Source of the DNA: Sialis fuliginosa
Taxonomy: Eukaryota > Arthropoda > Insecta > Megaloptera > Sialidae
Direction: 5' to 3'
Length of the DNA: 64,000 bases
Assembly: GCA_961205875.1 (NCBI GenBank)
Contig: OY540820.1
Coordinates: 2,852,001 to 2,916,000 of the forward strand
The notes beneath the pieces are model-generated. The model did no database searches. It was not told where the DNA came from and was given only the letters and a program-made list of their open reading frames with translations. Shown piece by piece: positions 11,864 through 25,376 of this stretch. Every line of letters begins with the position of its first letter. The stretch's first letter is position 1. A program made the position numbers and the translations under genes.

Positions 11864-14337
11864 CACTGCTTGTCACAATTAGTGGGACACTTTTTCAATG
11901 TAACACAGTTTTGGTAAAAATTGTCATATTAATATGAAAATTCATAAAAATCATTAGTATAGTGTTGTTTCAAAGCCCAAAGAGTAAAAACTTTGTACGT
12001 GCATCGATAGCGGGTGTACAACCCTTGGAGGGGTGAAAAATGGAAAGTGACAAATTCAAGTATTGAAAAAAAAGTTTAAAAACTGTTTATTTCAAGATAA
12101 TGATAAAATTCACATTAATTTTTATACGTAGAACTTATTTGAACCCTAAAGGTATAAACTATATTTTTAAATCAATATTTAATTCTATTTATCACCTGTT
12201 ATCATCCCCTAAATTTAGGTTATTAGAAATATAGGAAAATATGAAAGAAATTTTAAAAATCTTCAAGGGTTGTTAGAAATAATCATAATAAATATAAATT
12301 TACAATTTCAATAAAATCCAGTAATTTTCAACCACTTTTCTACCCTTTAATATTCAACCCCCTGTGTATTACAATTAATTCGAACAACGTAGGTAAAGAT
12401 AAATTTTTGAAATTTACAAAATAGGTAGTAAACAGTATACACAACGGTACTGTGTGTTAAAAAACACAAATAAATTATAAGGGTAGGCATCAACCCTTAA
12501 ATACTAAACCGCCCCAAATAGTAGGGTAGAATATGAAATTTAAGTGTGATTTTATGAGAAATCAATTAATGCTCTTATTTGCAGATTTTTGTGAAAATTT
12601 TGTGCACCACAATTCACCCCTACGGATGTAGCTACCCTAAATTTAAAAAAAAAACACTTTTTTTAAAACATCGTATCTAAAAATTCAGTGGAATTTTTTT
12701 ATCATCCTTTCGTAATATAAAAGGTCGATATTTGATCTTTCTACACCGGTAAAATTAAAACAATACACTATCAGGAACTACCCTTAAATTATTATTTCTT
12801 AAAAATAAAATAAATTTTATTTCAATTAATATTGAAAATATAGGTATCTATGGAAATTAATGGACAATTTACGAGTTTTTCATAAGTTTGACTCAAATTA
12901 TTTCAATCGTTCTGAGACGTTGAAATTTACTGAATGTGTAGTAAAGTGTGTATACAACAGAATTGTATGTTAAAAAACACAAATAAGTTTTAAGGGTAGT
13001 CATCAACCCTTAAAAACTAAATCACCCCCGATAATAGGGTTGTAAATTGAATTCAATTGCGATTTTATGAAAAATCAATTAAAGCTGTTATTTGACAATT
13101 TTTTTGAAAATTTTGTTCACCACAATTCACCCCTACGGATATAAGTACCCTCAATTTAAAAAAAATATACACATTTTTTTAAATATGGTATCTAGACAGT
13201 CCGTGGTATTTTTGTTTCATCCTTTCGTAATATAAAAGGCTGACATTTGTTCTTTCGTTACCGGTAAAATTAAAACAATACATTATCAGAAACGTGTCAA
13301 AACGATTGGATTAATTTGAGCCAAACTCGTAAATTGTCCATTAATTTTCATAGATACCTATATTTTCAATATTAATTGAAATAAAATTTATTTTATTTTT
13401 AAGAAATAATAATTTAAGGGTAGTTCCTGATAGTGTATTGTTTTAATTTTTTCGGGGTGGAAAGATCAAATGTCGGCCTTTTATATTACGAAAGGATGAT
13501 AAAAAAATTCCACTGAATTTTTAGATACGATGTTTTAAAAAAAGTGTATATTTTTTAAATTTAGGGTAGCTACATCCGTAGGGGTGAATTGTAGTGCACA
13601 AAATTTTCACAAAAATCTGCAAATAAGAGCATTAATTGATTTCTCATAAAATCACACTTAAATTTCATATTCTACCCTACTATTTGGGGCGGTTTAGTAT
13701 TTAAGGGTTGATGCCTACCCTTATAATTTATTTGTGTTTTTTAACACACAGTACCGTTGTGTATACTGTTTACTACCTATTTTGTAAATTTCATAAATTT
13801 ATCTTCACCTACGTTGTTCGAATTAATTGTAATACACAGGGGGTTGAATATTAAAGGGTAGAAAAGTGGTTGAAAATTACTGGATTTTATTGAAATTGTA
13901 AATTTATATTTATTATGATTATTTCTAACAACCCTTGAAGATTTTTAAAATTTCTTTTATATTTTCCTATATTTCTAATAACCTAAATTTAGGGGATAAT
14001 AACAGGTGATAAATAGAATTAAATATTGATTTAAAAATATAGTTTATACCTTTAGGGTTCAAATAAGTTCTACGTATAAAAATTAATGTGAATTTTATCA
14101 TTATCTTGAAATAAACAGTTTTTAAACTTTTTTTTCAATACTTGAATTTGTCACTTTCCATTTTTCACCCCTCCAAGGGTTGTACACCCGCTATCGATGC
14201 ACGTACAAAGTTTTTACTCTTTGGGCTTTGAAACAACACTATACTAATGATTTTTATGAATTTTCATATTAATATGACAATTTTTACCAAAACTGTGTTA
14301 CATTGAAAAAGTGTCCCACTAATTGTGACAAGCAGTG
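11864..14337. mobile_element. Giant Tc1/mariner-like palindrome, 2.47 kb, TA-flanked
   Basis: Ends CACTGCTTGTCACAATTAGT and mirror, each followed by GGGACAC, flanked by TA (11862-11863, 14338-14339). Arms of about 1030 bp (11864-12895 and 13305-14337) are nearly identical in inverted orientation. The asymmetric middle (about 12940-13300) is a third, more diverged copy of the arm segment 12415-12790, in the same orientation as the left arm. No coding frame. Confidence 0.92.
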
Positions 14338-14339
14338 TA

Positions 14340-14781
14340 TAATCTAGATATTATCTTAATTTAATAAAGCTTTGTAGATTATTGCCGAAATAATTTGATT
14401 ACGTACATATCCGTAACTAGATTCTCATTTAGCAGTCCCTTATGCTCACAAACACACAGCTATACAAACCAGGAGCGTAACATTCGTGGAGAAGATGGGA
14501 TGTTATTAACTTAAGACCCAAAAATTATAAAAGATCGATGCAATCTCATAATGAGCAACCCAAATTTTATAAAGATTTATTTAGTATCTACTTTACTTTA
14601 GGTATATAGTTTTTTATTATTCTTGAATTTATTAAATTTTAAAACAATTTAAATGGCAACTTGGTCTTTTATAATTTACAACAAATTATATATCATTTTA
14701 CACATTTTCGTTATTATCACTAAATTTGTCTATTTTTTGTAAATATTTGTCCCCGCTATCTAAATATTCACTTATATAACA
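14340..14781. other. Featureless AT-rich stretch
   Basis: Sequence between the giant palindrome and the RTE-like retroposon; nothing recognised. Confidence 0.4.
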
Positions 14782-15292
14782 AACTAGCTGCTACTAGCGG
14801 CTTCGCTCGCGTGGATTTCGAAACCTCCATCCCCATAATATTTTTTTCCGCCGCATCGAATGAAACTAATTACAACCATTCATATGTAAAAGGGGGTGAA
14901 ATATATTTTTTTTCTATATTTTGGTTTACATTCATTATGTAAAATCGTAAATATCTGCTATACGAAATAGGGGGTTGTTTTTCCCTCTAATACCCCACCC
15001 CCGTGGTATTTTTCCCGCCGGATCGAATAAAACCAATTACAACCCTTCATATGTGACGGGGAGTGAAATATTAATAGCTAAAAAAAAATCCCCATACAAA
15101 TTTTTCAACCCCCTTGCAATCATTTAGGGGTTGAATTTTCGTGATAAGAAATAGTCCTTCCTCGGGATGCAAGTTATCTCACTACCAAATTTTATCAAGA
15201 TCGGTAAAGCGGTTTAACATTGGACAGGTAACAAATAGACAGAGAGACAGACAGACAGTAACACTTTCGCATTTATAATATTAGTATGAATA
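14782..15292 (+). mobile_element. RTE-like non-autonomous retroposon, about 510 bp
   Basis: Head actagctgctactagcggct, tcgctcgcgtgga. The body has two diverged copies of cgatcgaatgaaaccaattacaacccttca-type sequence (about 14853 and 15017). Tail ctaccaaattttatcaagat, cggtaaagcggtttaacat, agacagacagacagt and tttataatattagtatg. The tail is the classic RTE 3' end. A fragment of the body recurs at about 35620-35830. Confidence 0.75.
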
Positions 15293-15602
15293 ATATTAGT
15301 GAAAATCGTGCAGATTTTACAGAAGAAAAAAAATCTTATTTCTAATGCTCCATATTTATAACAAATATATATCTAGTAGGCATTATTTGTTTTTATTAAT
15401 TTTACGATATATATGAATTCTCACGGTACACAATATTATACATACATATATCCTATACATTTATGCAAAGAACGAAAAAACTAATTTTAACTATTTTGTC
15501 TGATAAGAAGTAATATTATTATAACAAACAAAAAAGTTAACTTTTTCGATCTTTTTGCGTTCTTACTACATCCACCACTGCATACTCACACACATGCCCA
15601 CT

Positions 15603-15650
15603 CACACACACACACACATACATACATACATACATACATACATACATACA
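15603..15650. repeat. Compound microsatellite (CA)n(CATA)n
   Basis: (CA) dinucleotide run changing into eight or more CATA units. Expected to be length-variable. Confidence 0.95.
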
Positions 15651-16095
15651 AACACAGACTGTATGTAGGACAATATCTGTAGCATCTTAATTCAATTTCA
15701 GTGTTACGTCTGAGAGGTAATTCTAGCCACCCATTTCTATATTCTGCTGAAGGCGTGCTTCAGATATGAGTATAAAGATAAACGAACGAGAAAGTGAAAA
15801 TGTAGGATAAACAGTGAAAATGTAAAATAGCTCTAAATAGCACAATTTAATTTTTAACTTGGATGCCGAAACCCACTGAAAATATCATTACTATAATAAG
15901 AAGATGATGAAATGTATAAAAGAAGTAAATTCAAATATTGTAGAGTAAATATACTTTGTTTTTATTTTTTGCTTTATAAAAGTATCAAATTTTTATATAA
16001 AATGATGTTGATCCGTAGATAATAAATAAGAACATGAAATTCTCTTTTTGATATTTCTAATATTTTATTTGAGTTATCGTATATTACATCATATA

Positions 16096-16664
16096 GGGTC
16101 AACTGGGGTAAAAGTGAAACAAAATACAATTCTTTTAAGGTTTTTTGACAGTTAACGATACAAATTCATACTTTAATTTTTTCTACTAGATGTACTTATA
16201 CTTATACTTATACTTACGTCATTTGAACTGTACGCTACAACACGAACTTTAAAAATGAAAAAAGTGTGTTTCATTTTTAACCTCTAATTTGGGAAAAAGT
16301 GAAATAGGCCTCTAATAGAAAATATTTCTCGAAAAATTAAAACAAAAGCTACTTTGGCAACTTTGATTTATCTTCTTTGTGGCATATCATTGTGAAATTG
16401 TAACTTTAATTAATATCTGAGCTATACAGAAAGTTATGTGCAAAGAATTAAAATTTAATTCACACGTTTTGACTTCGACTAACAGGGAAATCTGTAGGGG
16501 TGGCACATCACTTTTTAGCAATTCATATTTTCAGGTCGCTTTAACAAACCTTTAATGATGATGTCAGTTTTTATAATTCTCCTATAAACAAATTAGTTTT
16601 TTAGTTGCAAGCTTGTTTCACTTTTACCTCATTTTTAGTGTTTCATATTTACCCCGCTTGACCC
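16096..16664. mobile_element. TA-flanked MITE, GGGTCAACTGGGGTAAA ends
   Basis: Left end GGGTCAACTGGGGTAAAAGT and right end (reverse complement) GGGTCAAGCGGGGTAAATAT are inverted repeats flanked by TA (16094-16095, 16665-16666). Interior repeats of the end motif (gggaaaaagtgaaa; cacttttacctc). The end style resembles the pogo-like elements at 44306 and 53999. No ORF. Confidence 0.82.
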
Positions 16665-16666
16665 TA

Positions 16667-17490
16667 CTATACATTACATACACATAATAAAGTACTGACA
16701 TCACTCTTGGCCCCTTTAAGAGCAAGGTTTACTGTTTTTTCATACGCTATAATACGTGAAAACGATTATTGGCCTATTTTGTGCAAAATCTCTTTATACA
16801 AACTTTTCTTTTATTTTTTATTATAAAAAATTAATAGTTAGATATTTCCGAAAAAAACATTTATGCCACTTTTTGTAGAGTATTTTGCGAACAAGAAAAT
16901 TTTTATTTATTTCTAACGACCGAATAAAAGTTTATATACAAAACTCAACCAGCAAAGTATTCGTTCGAAGTCAAATCTAAATTGACTGGCAATGAGATAT
17001 TAACAACTTATACTTTACCTTTATGTTAAAATATAAAATCATACACCGGGTTACATCCTTAGATAACGTTATTCATAATTTAATATATAATTTTCATTAT
17101 ATACCTATTACATATACGTTAACAAATTACCTATATTTATTGTTAAAACGATTATTTTATTTTAGTGGGATAGATCCTTAACAAACTAAACATCTATTGC
17201 ATTAAAGCCCACGGCCAAGGTTATAAATGTATATTAATTTCACCCCAAGGCTTCCTAAATTCAATTTAATCCTTCCTTTGCTCGAGAACATGGCACAAAG
17301 ACGGTTGACTTTACCCTCTCAGACTTCCAGCATCTCTGAAACCAGAGGCGTCTATATAAATGCGGCAAGACATAAAATAATCATTTTAGATTTTATAAAT
17401 ATCTATTAATAACATTAACGATTTTAAGTATCTGAAGCGTCTTGATAATGTATTTTATCCAATTATTGTACTTACCAGGATGCTGTTTTT
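16667..17490. other. AT-rich stretch with a weak exon-like patch
   Basis: At about 17225-17400 a plus frame (MYINFTPRLPKFNLILPLLE...) and, on the minus strand, a tggtttcag acceptor plus GAGAGG|GTAAAG donor-like pair coincide with slightly richer base composition. Too weak to call an exon. The rest is empty. Confidence 0.3.
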
Positions 17491-18400
17491 TTTAACCGAC
17501 TTTAAAAAAGGAGGAAGGTTTTCAATTCGTATATATTTTTTAGAGGTGTGCCGAAATTCCGGCCGGAATTCACGTCTAACGTCACTACTATTATATTTTA
17601 AATACACTCACGAAAAAATTAAAGGACCACTTTTATTTTTCGAAAAAATTGCTCATTTTCAAAGTAATGCCGAAAGGTTAAATATGATCCTTTTTTTACT
17701 TATACGATATGAAAATTGAAGGAAATTTTATCATCTTTTCGAATTTAGGAGTATTTTTGTGTTATTAAACTTATTTATTATTTTATTAAATCGCTGTTTA
17801 TTAAAAAATAAAAAAATTGATTTTTTTTTGCAATTTTTAAAGTTATGTTAAATTTAATTTACTAAGAGATTTCACGAAAAAATATAATTCGACGCTACTA
17901 AATTTGTTTAATACAATAATAGTATTTATAAAATTCATTAATCGTAAAAAAATGTAAAAATGTATGTGTTACTATGGAAACACTTTTGCGCAAAAGTACT
18001 ACTTTACACACTGAAATGTTAATGAAAAAGCCTACTTTTTTAAACGGTTGTAGAAAAAATTTTTATGTATTTTCGGGCATTATTCCGACAAATATGCATC
18101 TGTTTTGTGGTCCCATATAAATTTCATCAGATTCTGACCATAGACTTCAAAGATACACCACTCAAAAGGGAAAAAGAAAAAAAACAAATTAAGAAAAAAT
18201 AAAATCAACTTAAAAAAAGAAAGCCTTAAAAACACTGGAATGTAAAATAAAAAGTTAAATTTATATAGTTTTTGAAGTGCCAAGGCAATAAAAAAAACTT
18301 TTTAATAAAGAAAAAAAGAATACCGATTTCAAAAACTAATTTTAATTATTTGGTGTATTTTTTAGTGTTTTTAGGGTTCTTTTTTGAAGTCGGTTTTATT
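17491..18400. mobile_element. Element bounded by AACCGACTT..AAAAAAGG inverted ends
   Basis: Left tttaaccgactttaaaaaag and right (18385-18400) ttttttgaagtcggttt form the inverted 'aaccgacttcaaaaaagg' ends common in insect genomes. Inside lies a copy of the dispersed repeat found at 11270-11400 (about 17950-18060) and an attccggccggaattc palindrome at about 17557. Approximate borders. Confidence 0.5.
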
Positions 18401-19054
18401 TTTTCTTAAAAAGTTTTTTATTAAGAATACAAAAATTATGTTCTTGATTAAAGTTTACATAATATTTTTTCGCAACGCATAAATAAATATTGGACATTGC
18501 TTTGTTATTGTGTTAATCAATAAAATGAGTAATAAAACACAATATTATAAAGTACTTTTATTTTCACAATATTCAATATTTATTAATTAATCTTCATTGT
18601 AAATATGATTTTCATAATATTGACTCTTCCGCATCACATAATTTTCAGACGTCAGTGGCGTAACAATAAATAATAAAAAAGGAAAATTTGTTTCATCCAC
18701 AAAAAATGTACACCACCATTTAACACTGGCATGTCAAATTCGTTTGCACCATGGGCCACATTAGCCGTTTAGCATTTAATCGTGTGCCGCATAAACCATT
18801 TTGCATTGAAAAATTCTTATTCGTGGTGAGAGGGCCCTTGAGGTATAAATCACACAAAAAATCTCTCTTTTGTAAATAAATTAGTCTTTAATAATGTTAT
18901 AATAATGACAAACTCAAAATCTCAACAGGGCCAGATTAAATATTAAGATTATAGAGCGCAAATAAAAAAAATAAAGTTTTGTAATATTTATTTAAAAAGC
19001 ACAAATATCAATATTTGAATCCGATATCTCATACCTTTTGCTTTTCGCTAATTA

Positions 19055-20138
19055 GGCGGCTATTACACTATAAAAAGAAATATGATAAAATTTCTTTGAT
19101 CAAAGAAATATGACAGTGTGATAAGTCAATTTTTATAATATTTACCTTCATAATATTTCTATGATCATAGTTAATGACAGTCTCTTATATTTGATCAAAA
19201 TTTTTTGACATCAAAAACAAAATGGCGACTACCAAGTTATCACTGATAGTTACAGTTATAATTAATTATTATTATATGAATATCAACAAAATCCAGTATT
19301 ATATGATAATCTTTTTATTGATTATAATTATAAAAACCACAAACACGGTTGTAAATTCAAACCTCGATCGCGTCAATTGACGAACATCCACGCACTGATA
19401 TTCAAAAGGCACCAAAAAAGAAGAAAATATCCCTAGATAATATTGAGAAAATATTATCAAATATTTTATGTAGTGTAATAAAACAAAATCTCATATTTTA
19501 TCAAAGAAATATGATCAAATCTTTGTCAAAGATCTTTGACATATTTATTTGATAGTGTAATCAGGGCCCGCCGAACGGCCAGGCGACCCAGGCGATAGCC
19601 TGGGGCGCCAATTTCGTGGGGGCGCCAATTGTTTTAAACTTATTTTCTATGTTCTGTTCTAGGGCGCCAAATTTAAGCAGTATATATTTTATGAATAATA
19701 GTTTTGATTTTTAAATTAAAATTGATAAAACCTTATTTGCGATCGGCTATGATAGAAGTTGATAGGTTGAATAATTTGGCTATTCTTTCAATTGAAAATA
19801 AAGTTGTAGCAAACCTCAATCTTGAGACAGCAATCGAAAATTTTGCAGACATGAAAGCCAGGAAGAAATCTTTTATATAATTTTAGTTATATTATATATT
19901 ATTTATCAATTATGTTATATTATATTATTATATTACACTAATGAATTAATAAAAAGTGTATTTAATGGTATTTTTCATTTTTCTATACATTTTATTCATT
20001 TCGATATTTTTCACACACGCTTTTTTTTGTGCGGATAATTTTTAATTATTGTCATTGGAGCGGGGTGGGGGGGGCGTAAAAAAAATCTCGCCTGGGGCGC
20101 CAGAATCGCAAAGGCCGGCTCTGAGTGTAATAGCCGCC
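19055..20138. mobile_element. PIF/Harbinger-like MITE with TTA duplication (host of a nested element)
   Basis: Terminal inverted repeats GGCGGCTATTACACTAT ... ATAGTGTAATAGCCGCC are flanked by TTA at 19052-19054 and 20139-20141. Internal copies of gatcaaagaaatatga occur in both orientations. Without the 562-bp insert (19562-20123) and its duplicated 8 bp the element is about 514 bp. Target and ends fit PIF/Harbinger. Confidence 0.88.
19562..20123. mobile_element. hAT-like MITE nested in the 19055 element
   Basis: Ends CAGGGCCCGCCGAACGGCC and AAAGGCCGGCTCTG. The 8-bp target duplication AGTGTAAT (19554-19561 and 20124-20131) lies inside the right end of the older Harbinger-like MITE. Carries cctggggcgcca twice in inverted arrangement. 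It is younger than its host element, as nesting requires. Confidence 0.92.
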
Positions 20139-20631
20139 TTATTCAATATCTGAAGACAGTTCATTAGCACTTTGGTGGGTATAATTTTTAAAAGTCTATT
20201 TATTTATTTATTTCCTTAAACCATTGCAGGCATTGGTTATAATATTACAAAAAGCATTTTTGAGTTTCTACAAATCCATCTAGCAAGTATTTATAAAATT
20301 CAGATACACTCCTTTCGGTCAATTTTAGTTTCAAATTCGTATCACACTGAATTTCAATTATTTCCATTTTCAAATGACTTAGCGCTTGTTATATCTCCAC
20401 TAAAGAAATGGTTGAAAATAAAAGAAAACATGTCTAAAACCGACGTTCAAATTCAGTCGTCAAGCAATTAATTTTCTAGCGCATATTTTGTACGAAGTAA
20501 CTGATTTCATTTGCATTTTCATTTTATAATCATTTTATAAATAACGTTGTGTAATTGTGTATGTTCTGCGATAGTCACTCATTTTTTATGTAGGCAAATT
20601 TGACATGCCTGATTTAACTTACCGTAAAATT

Positions 20632-20910
20632 CAGTGGCGTAGCGAGGGGGAGGCAAGGGGGTCTATCATGCCCCGGGCGCCACTTACAGAAGGGCGCCAT
20701 AGCATAAATCAAATTTAGTAAGGTCAGAATAGGCAACTGAAGACCTTTTTTTTTTGTGTAAATGGACAATGTATTTCATAATAAGATTAGATAAAATAAA
20801 AACTGAAGACCTTTTTTTTATAAAATTATAATTATTTTTTATTTTATTATTTTTGGAGGCGCCAAAAAAGTATCGTGCCCCGGGCGCCAATTATGGTTGC
20901 TACGCCACTG
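20632..20910. mobile_element. hAT-like MITE, CAGTGGCGTAG family, copy 3 (GGCGCC subtype)
   Basis: Ends CAGTGGCGTAGCG and GCTACGCCACTG with an 8-bp duplication, 7 of 8 matching (GTAAAATT / GTAAAATG). The interior carries ccccgggcgcca twice in inverted arrangement and a poly-T/A core. It is a close relative of the copy at 37867. Confidence 0.9.
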
Positions 20911-20918
20911 GTAAAATG

Positions 20919-21983
20919 CACTAACTTTGTGCCACTTTTTGATGTTTTTTAAGCATATATTCCTTATTTATTGACATAACTACACATCTCAGGAATATAA
21001 TCCTGTTGCTGAAAAAAATCCAGGTAGCATGGGATGCGAGACAGAATTTTGTTCTGTCCGAAATAAGTAGTGGTACAAAATTGAGTCACTGGTACAAAGT
21101 TAGCGCATTTTACGGTATCAATTTATGATAGAGAAGGTAATCAGGTTCTACATATTTTAGAATCTTTCAGATCTTATTTACGTCGTTGACACACGGCCCT
21201 GCTTAAAGCTCTGGATGTGAGATAAACAGCTTGTATCTTGTTTATCCGAGCACTAAAGAAACTGAAACAATAGGTGACAAATATCATGGTAACATCTGCA
21301 TTTACTTTTGTATTGTTTACGATGTGCTTTCAGGTCGTTGTCACTGACTAACAAATCCTGGAAAAGGGTAACGGAAGAATGTGCAAAAACAATAGACTCT
21401 CATTAAACGTGGCTTGCTTTTTGAATAATCATCATTTGAAATAATCACCCGAGAAAGTATTACATGTTGCCAAGATTAAAGTGTGTACGTTCTGTGATAA
21501 TTGTAGTGGTTTTTTTAATAGTTTTCTTATTCATATTTTAAAATAAATGTTTATTTAGGTTAATTTTATTTTAATCTGTATTATCTAAACTTAAGTATTA
21601 TCTACCTTCGCGCCAAAATTTCGAGCCTATTTTTAACAATGGTTTGCGAAAAAACTACACGTTATTGAGGAACGGTTTTCCGTATTTTATTAACACACTC
21701 TTAAACTTAAAAAAAAATGCGTCGAAACAATTGTTTTTTCAAAATCGCGACCATGGAGCGTCCTTGACCGCGCCTCCACAAAATCGTCACAGTCGACTTT
21801 GTGTCACGATTTCGCCATTCCGGTTTCTTGAAACAAAAAATTGAAAAAATGTCTTTAATTGTTATCACGTTGGCTAGGTTAAGACACAAGTTTTTTGAAA
21901 AATATCCAAATCTTCCAAAATGGCAGACGTTTTAACAAAAAAATTTGTTTTCGACCGTTTTTTTAATAGTTTAATAATTTTAC
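20919..21983. other. No feature recognised
   Basis: AT-rich. Overlapping plus and minus frames near 21644-21889 are short and lack splice context. Confidence 0.35.
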
Positions 21984-22264
21984 TTAATACGGATGCTTCA
22001 AATTACACAAAATAAGTTTATGTTCTTGTTCTATAATTAAAAATAAGATGAAAAGTCACTAAAATATACCTCCAAAACGGCATTTTTAACAACAAACAGC
22101 CATTTATAGTTTCGTTTTTTAGTTATTTTATTTAAGTACCTGTAACAGTAATACAACTGGCTATGTCTATGATGACAAGTATTATAGTGCTGCAACTCAA
22201 ACCGTAAAAGTCGCTTAGAACGCGAGTAACCGGCAAGATCGAGATAACTCTTTCTGTCCCATAC

Positions 22265-23350
22265 TAATCGAAAGTACATTAGTTGACAATACTTTGGACA
22301 AAAATTACCCAAAATTACTGCGTCGGAACACATCCAAATGGGGCTTCACAGTACGCGACACTCACGCGACGTTTTAAACGCTTTTTCCACTGATCTTTTT
22401 ATGAAATTTGAAATCTTTTGTAATATACTCATTAGGCATACATCAGGCTTCAAGAATATATAAACATATATAAAAAAAATGTTGTTTAAAACTAAAAAAA
22501 TGGGACTTAAAGGATGATTTCTGGAATTTTTGGGGGATTTTTTAATGACAATTTTAGTTATTAGTTACTATTCTGTGAAAAGTATGAACCTTATACAAAA
22601 ATGTTTCAAATAAAAGTTGTAGAACATACATTCCTGAACAAAACAAGTGGTTGCTCATTAACTAAAATTGTCGTACTTAGAGTAAATTATAGCAAACCGT
22701 ACAAAACATTTAATTGACAAATATTTTCAAATTTTTATTAAAAAATCATATAAACTTACACCCATTAATAATATCAAATAAAATATAATATTTACGAGAT
22801 ATGTAAGGTTTTATAGTACATTGACAAGGTGTAACTAGGACACAAAGCTTACAAAAATTACTTCATGTATCAACCCCTAAAATCAAAAAACCACCCCCAA
22901 AATATTACTCACCACTAGTTTCAGGTAATTATCTCGATAGTGACCACTGATGGGAGAAATTTTTACTAAACTTAATTTATAGAGAAGGAAATTTTAGATA
23001 ATAATCGGTAATTATATTTTACATTTATGCATTAAGTAAAGCAGAATAAATATATTTACGTATTGCATTAACACCTTAACCTTACATTCACGACAGAATA
23101 AGCAAGCCCATGTTATATAATATGTGTAAGCCCATGTTATATAATATATTCGAATGTATATCAGTTGAGAATACTTAGGACAAAAATTACCCAAAATTAC
23201 AGTGCCGGAACATAATATAATAGGGTCTTCAATGTACGCGACTCGCGTAAAATGTTTTAATCGCTTTTTTCACTGACTTATTTAAGAAATTCGAAATCTA
23301 TTGCAATGCACTCATTTGGCAGACATCAGGCTTCAAGAATAATAAACACA
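22265..23350. repeat. Local direct duplication (22265-22470 and 23160-23350)
   Basis: Shared in the same orientation: gacaaaaattacccaaaatt, gtacgcgac, cgctttttycactga, aaatctwttgyaatryactc and acatcaggcttcaagaata. Between the copies is AT-rich sequence with a 25-bp tandem pair, taagcccatgttatataat (23102-23150). A more distant relative of the segment just upstream (21984-22160) lies at 51985-52160. Confidence 0.65.
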
Positions 23351-23830
23351 TATATCAAATATTTTATATTTTTTATATATTTTATATTTTTGTGTATTTT
23401 GTATCATATAATCTTCCTCATGAACCCAACTAAGGAAAACAATCAAGAACAAAAAAATACTTGATAAAAATCGGTGGGCCCACTGGCCCTATACACCCCT
23501 GGTCTAAATTATTATTATTTGATACTGGAAATCGATAAAACATATTAATATCAATACCTGTATCAAATTTCATAATTATACCACAAAGGGTTCTCTAGAT
23601 ATTAAATAAACACTAATTTTTTACTAAAAATTACATCCTCGATCTACTGTTAAATAATTTTACACTAGTTGTAAATCATCCTGTATATGTAGATTACGTA
23701 ATGTGTTTACTAAATCTATACCTACTTTAGAAAGAGTAGATAAAAATACTGTTCGAAAATAATAAGAGTAAATACTAAAATATTTTACCATCTATAGTTA
23801 TAGGTTTTCACATTATCTACGTGAGAAATA

Positions 23831-24193
23831 GTCCAGGCTAAGAAGTACCTAAAATAGGAATTTGTGCATACAGTTTTAATACTTACAGGATATGTTACAA
23901 AAGTGGTGTAGAATAATACCCGAAATGGAGTTTGTAGGGAATTTTGTAGCGAATAACTTTTATTTAAAACTTTTTTATGTATAATACTTAATTAGGCCAC
24001 TATTTAGCAAAACTCAGAAAATCTGAAGAATTTTGCAATTGAACCATGGTTAACCCCTGTCGCGGACAACTAAAATCGCAGCAACTTAGGGTATTATTGT
24101 ACACCACTTTTGTAACATATCCAGTAAGTATTAAAACTGTACGCAAAAATAATCGGTTTTAGCCTTACACACTGTGTAATACACAGCCTGGAC
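23831..24193. mobile_element. TA-flanked MITE, GTCCAGGCTG family, short copy
   Basis: Ends GTCCAGGCTAAGAAG and CACACAGCCTGGAC, with TA on both sides (23829-23830, 24194-24195). Both arms share the blocks agttttaatacttac, gttacaaaagtggtgta and gaataataccc. Same family as the long palindrome at 25866, lacking that copy's central kilobase. Confidence 0.88.
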
Positions 24194-24540
24194 TAAAAGG
24201 TCTTGCTAGTAAAAATATGTAGTCAATATTTAAACTACAAAGTTTACAGCAGTTTTTAAAAAACGAGTTGCAAGGCTTTTAGGGAACGTATGAAAAAATT
24301 TCTTGGTGAACAAACTAACTGTTTTATTAAAATATTATAAGTATTATTCTTGTCGCATATACGGTTTACATTTTTTTACACTTCATGTTACAAAAAACAG
24401 TATCTGGAGCAGGAGAAAGTAAATTTTAAATTAAAAATAATCTTAATCTCTTGTAGACCTCATACAACAATATTAATTATTACTATTATCTATTATAAAC
24501 ATTTAAGAATATCTAAAACGAACAATGTGTTTTAATTTTA

Positions 24541-25130
24541 CTTCCATGTTCCGAAGGAAATGGAAGTATTGTAATACCATCGAAAAATCGTGTCCGAGAA
24601 AATGACAAATTCTGATTGTACTAACTTCAAAACGTAAAGAAAAGTTAATTTCCGCATGGCGGCTGTGCGTGTGTCTGTGTGTCTGTGCGGATGTAGAATT
24701 TTCTTTCGTTCACGATAACTACTGTAAAAATGCACCGATCTGAATTATTTTTGGGGAAAATGTTTGTCTCAATGAGTACTCCAGACCTATTGATTTGGGT
24801 GCTAATCGGATTAGGGGTTTTGGAAATAATCGAAATTTTGTAACTTTTTTCATCTAAAAAGTGAATATTGCGAGTATTATCTCACTAATTTTGATAAGAT
24901 TTGGTACATTTGCAGTTCAATTGAATCTAAGGGACATTTATTATTTCTGCGTGCCTAAATAGCCATTAAAGGGGTGAAAAACACACTTAAAATTTGAATT
25001 TTAAATACTAATATGTCATTAATTCATGTTGCCTTGGAAACAAATGCAACTAAATTCAAATTGTCAAATTAGTTTTTTTACGAATGTGTTTTATGTTTTG
25101 GACATTAGAAAACTAATATTTATATACAAA
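24541..25130 (+). repeat. Dispersed repeat (copy 1)
   Basis: Starts acttccatgttccgaagg, then tgtgtctgtgtgtctgtg, then a stretch with aaaaggggtgaaaaac and tgttgccttggaaacaaatg. The inverted copy is at about 52460-53075. The shared words are long enough to exclude chance. No inverted termini or coding frame found. Confidence 0.6.
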
Positions 25131-25376
25131 TGGCAAAAAGAGTTGTAACCGTCGTAAGTATATATGTTTTTTATGTATTACGAAATTTATATACATAGTA
25201 GTAGATTATATTAATAAAATATTTTTCAAAAAATTTATATTTAAAAATTATTTAAAAAGATAGAAGAACATGGAAGTCATGTATGGTTCTCCATACCGAT
25301 ATTTTTATTATGACATAGTAAGTACGAATAAAATAGTTAACGGTAAAAATGTTTGTTTACTTCTTGACAATACTGA

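Noticed and set aside
15603-15650. CRISPR-like or satellite array
   Set aside because: Simple CA/CATA microsatellite; no spacer structure, and eukaryotic context.
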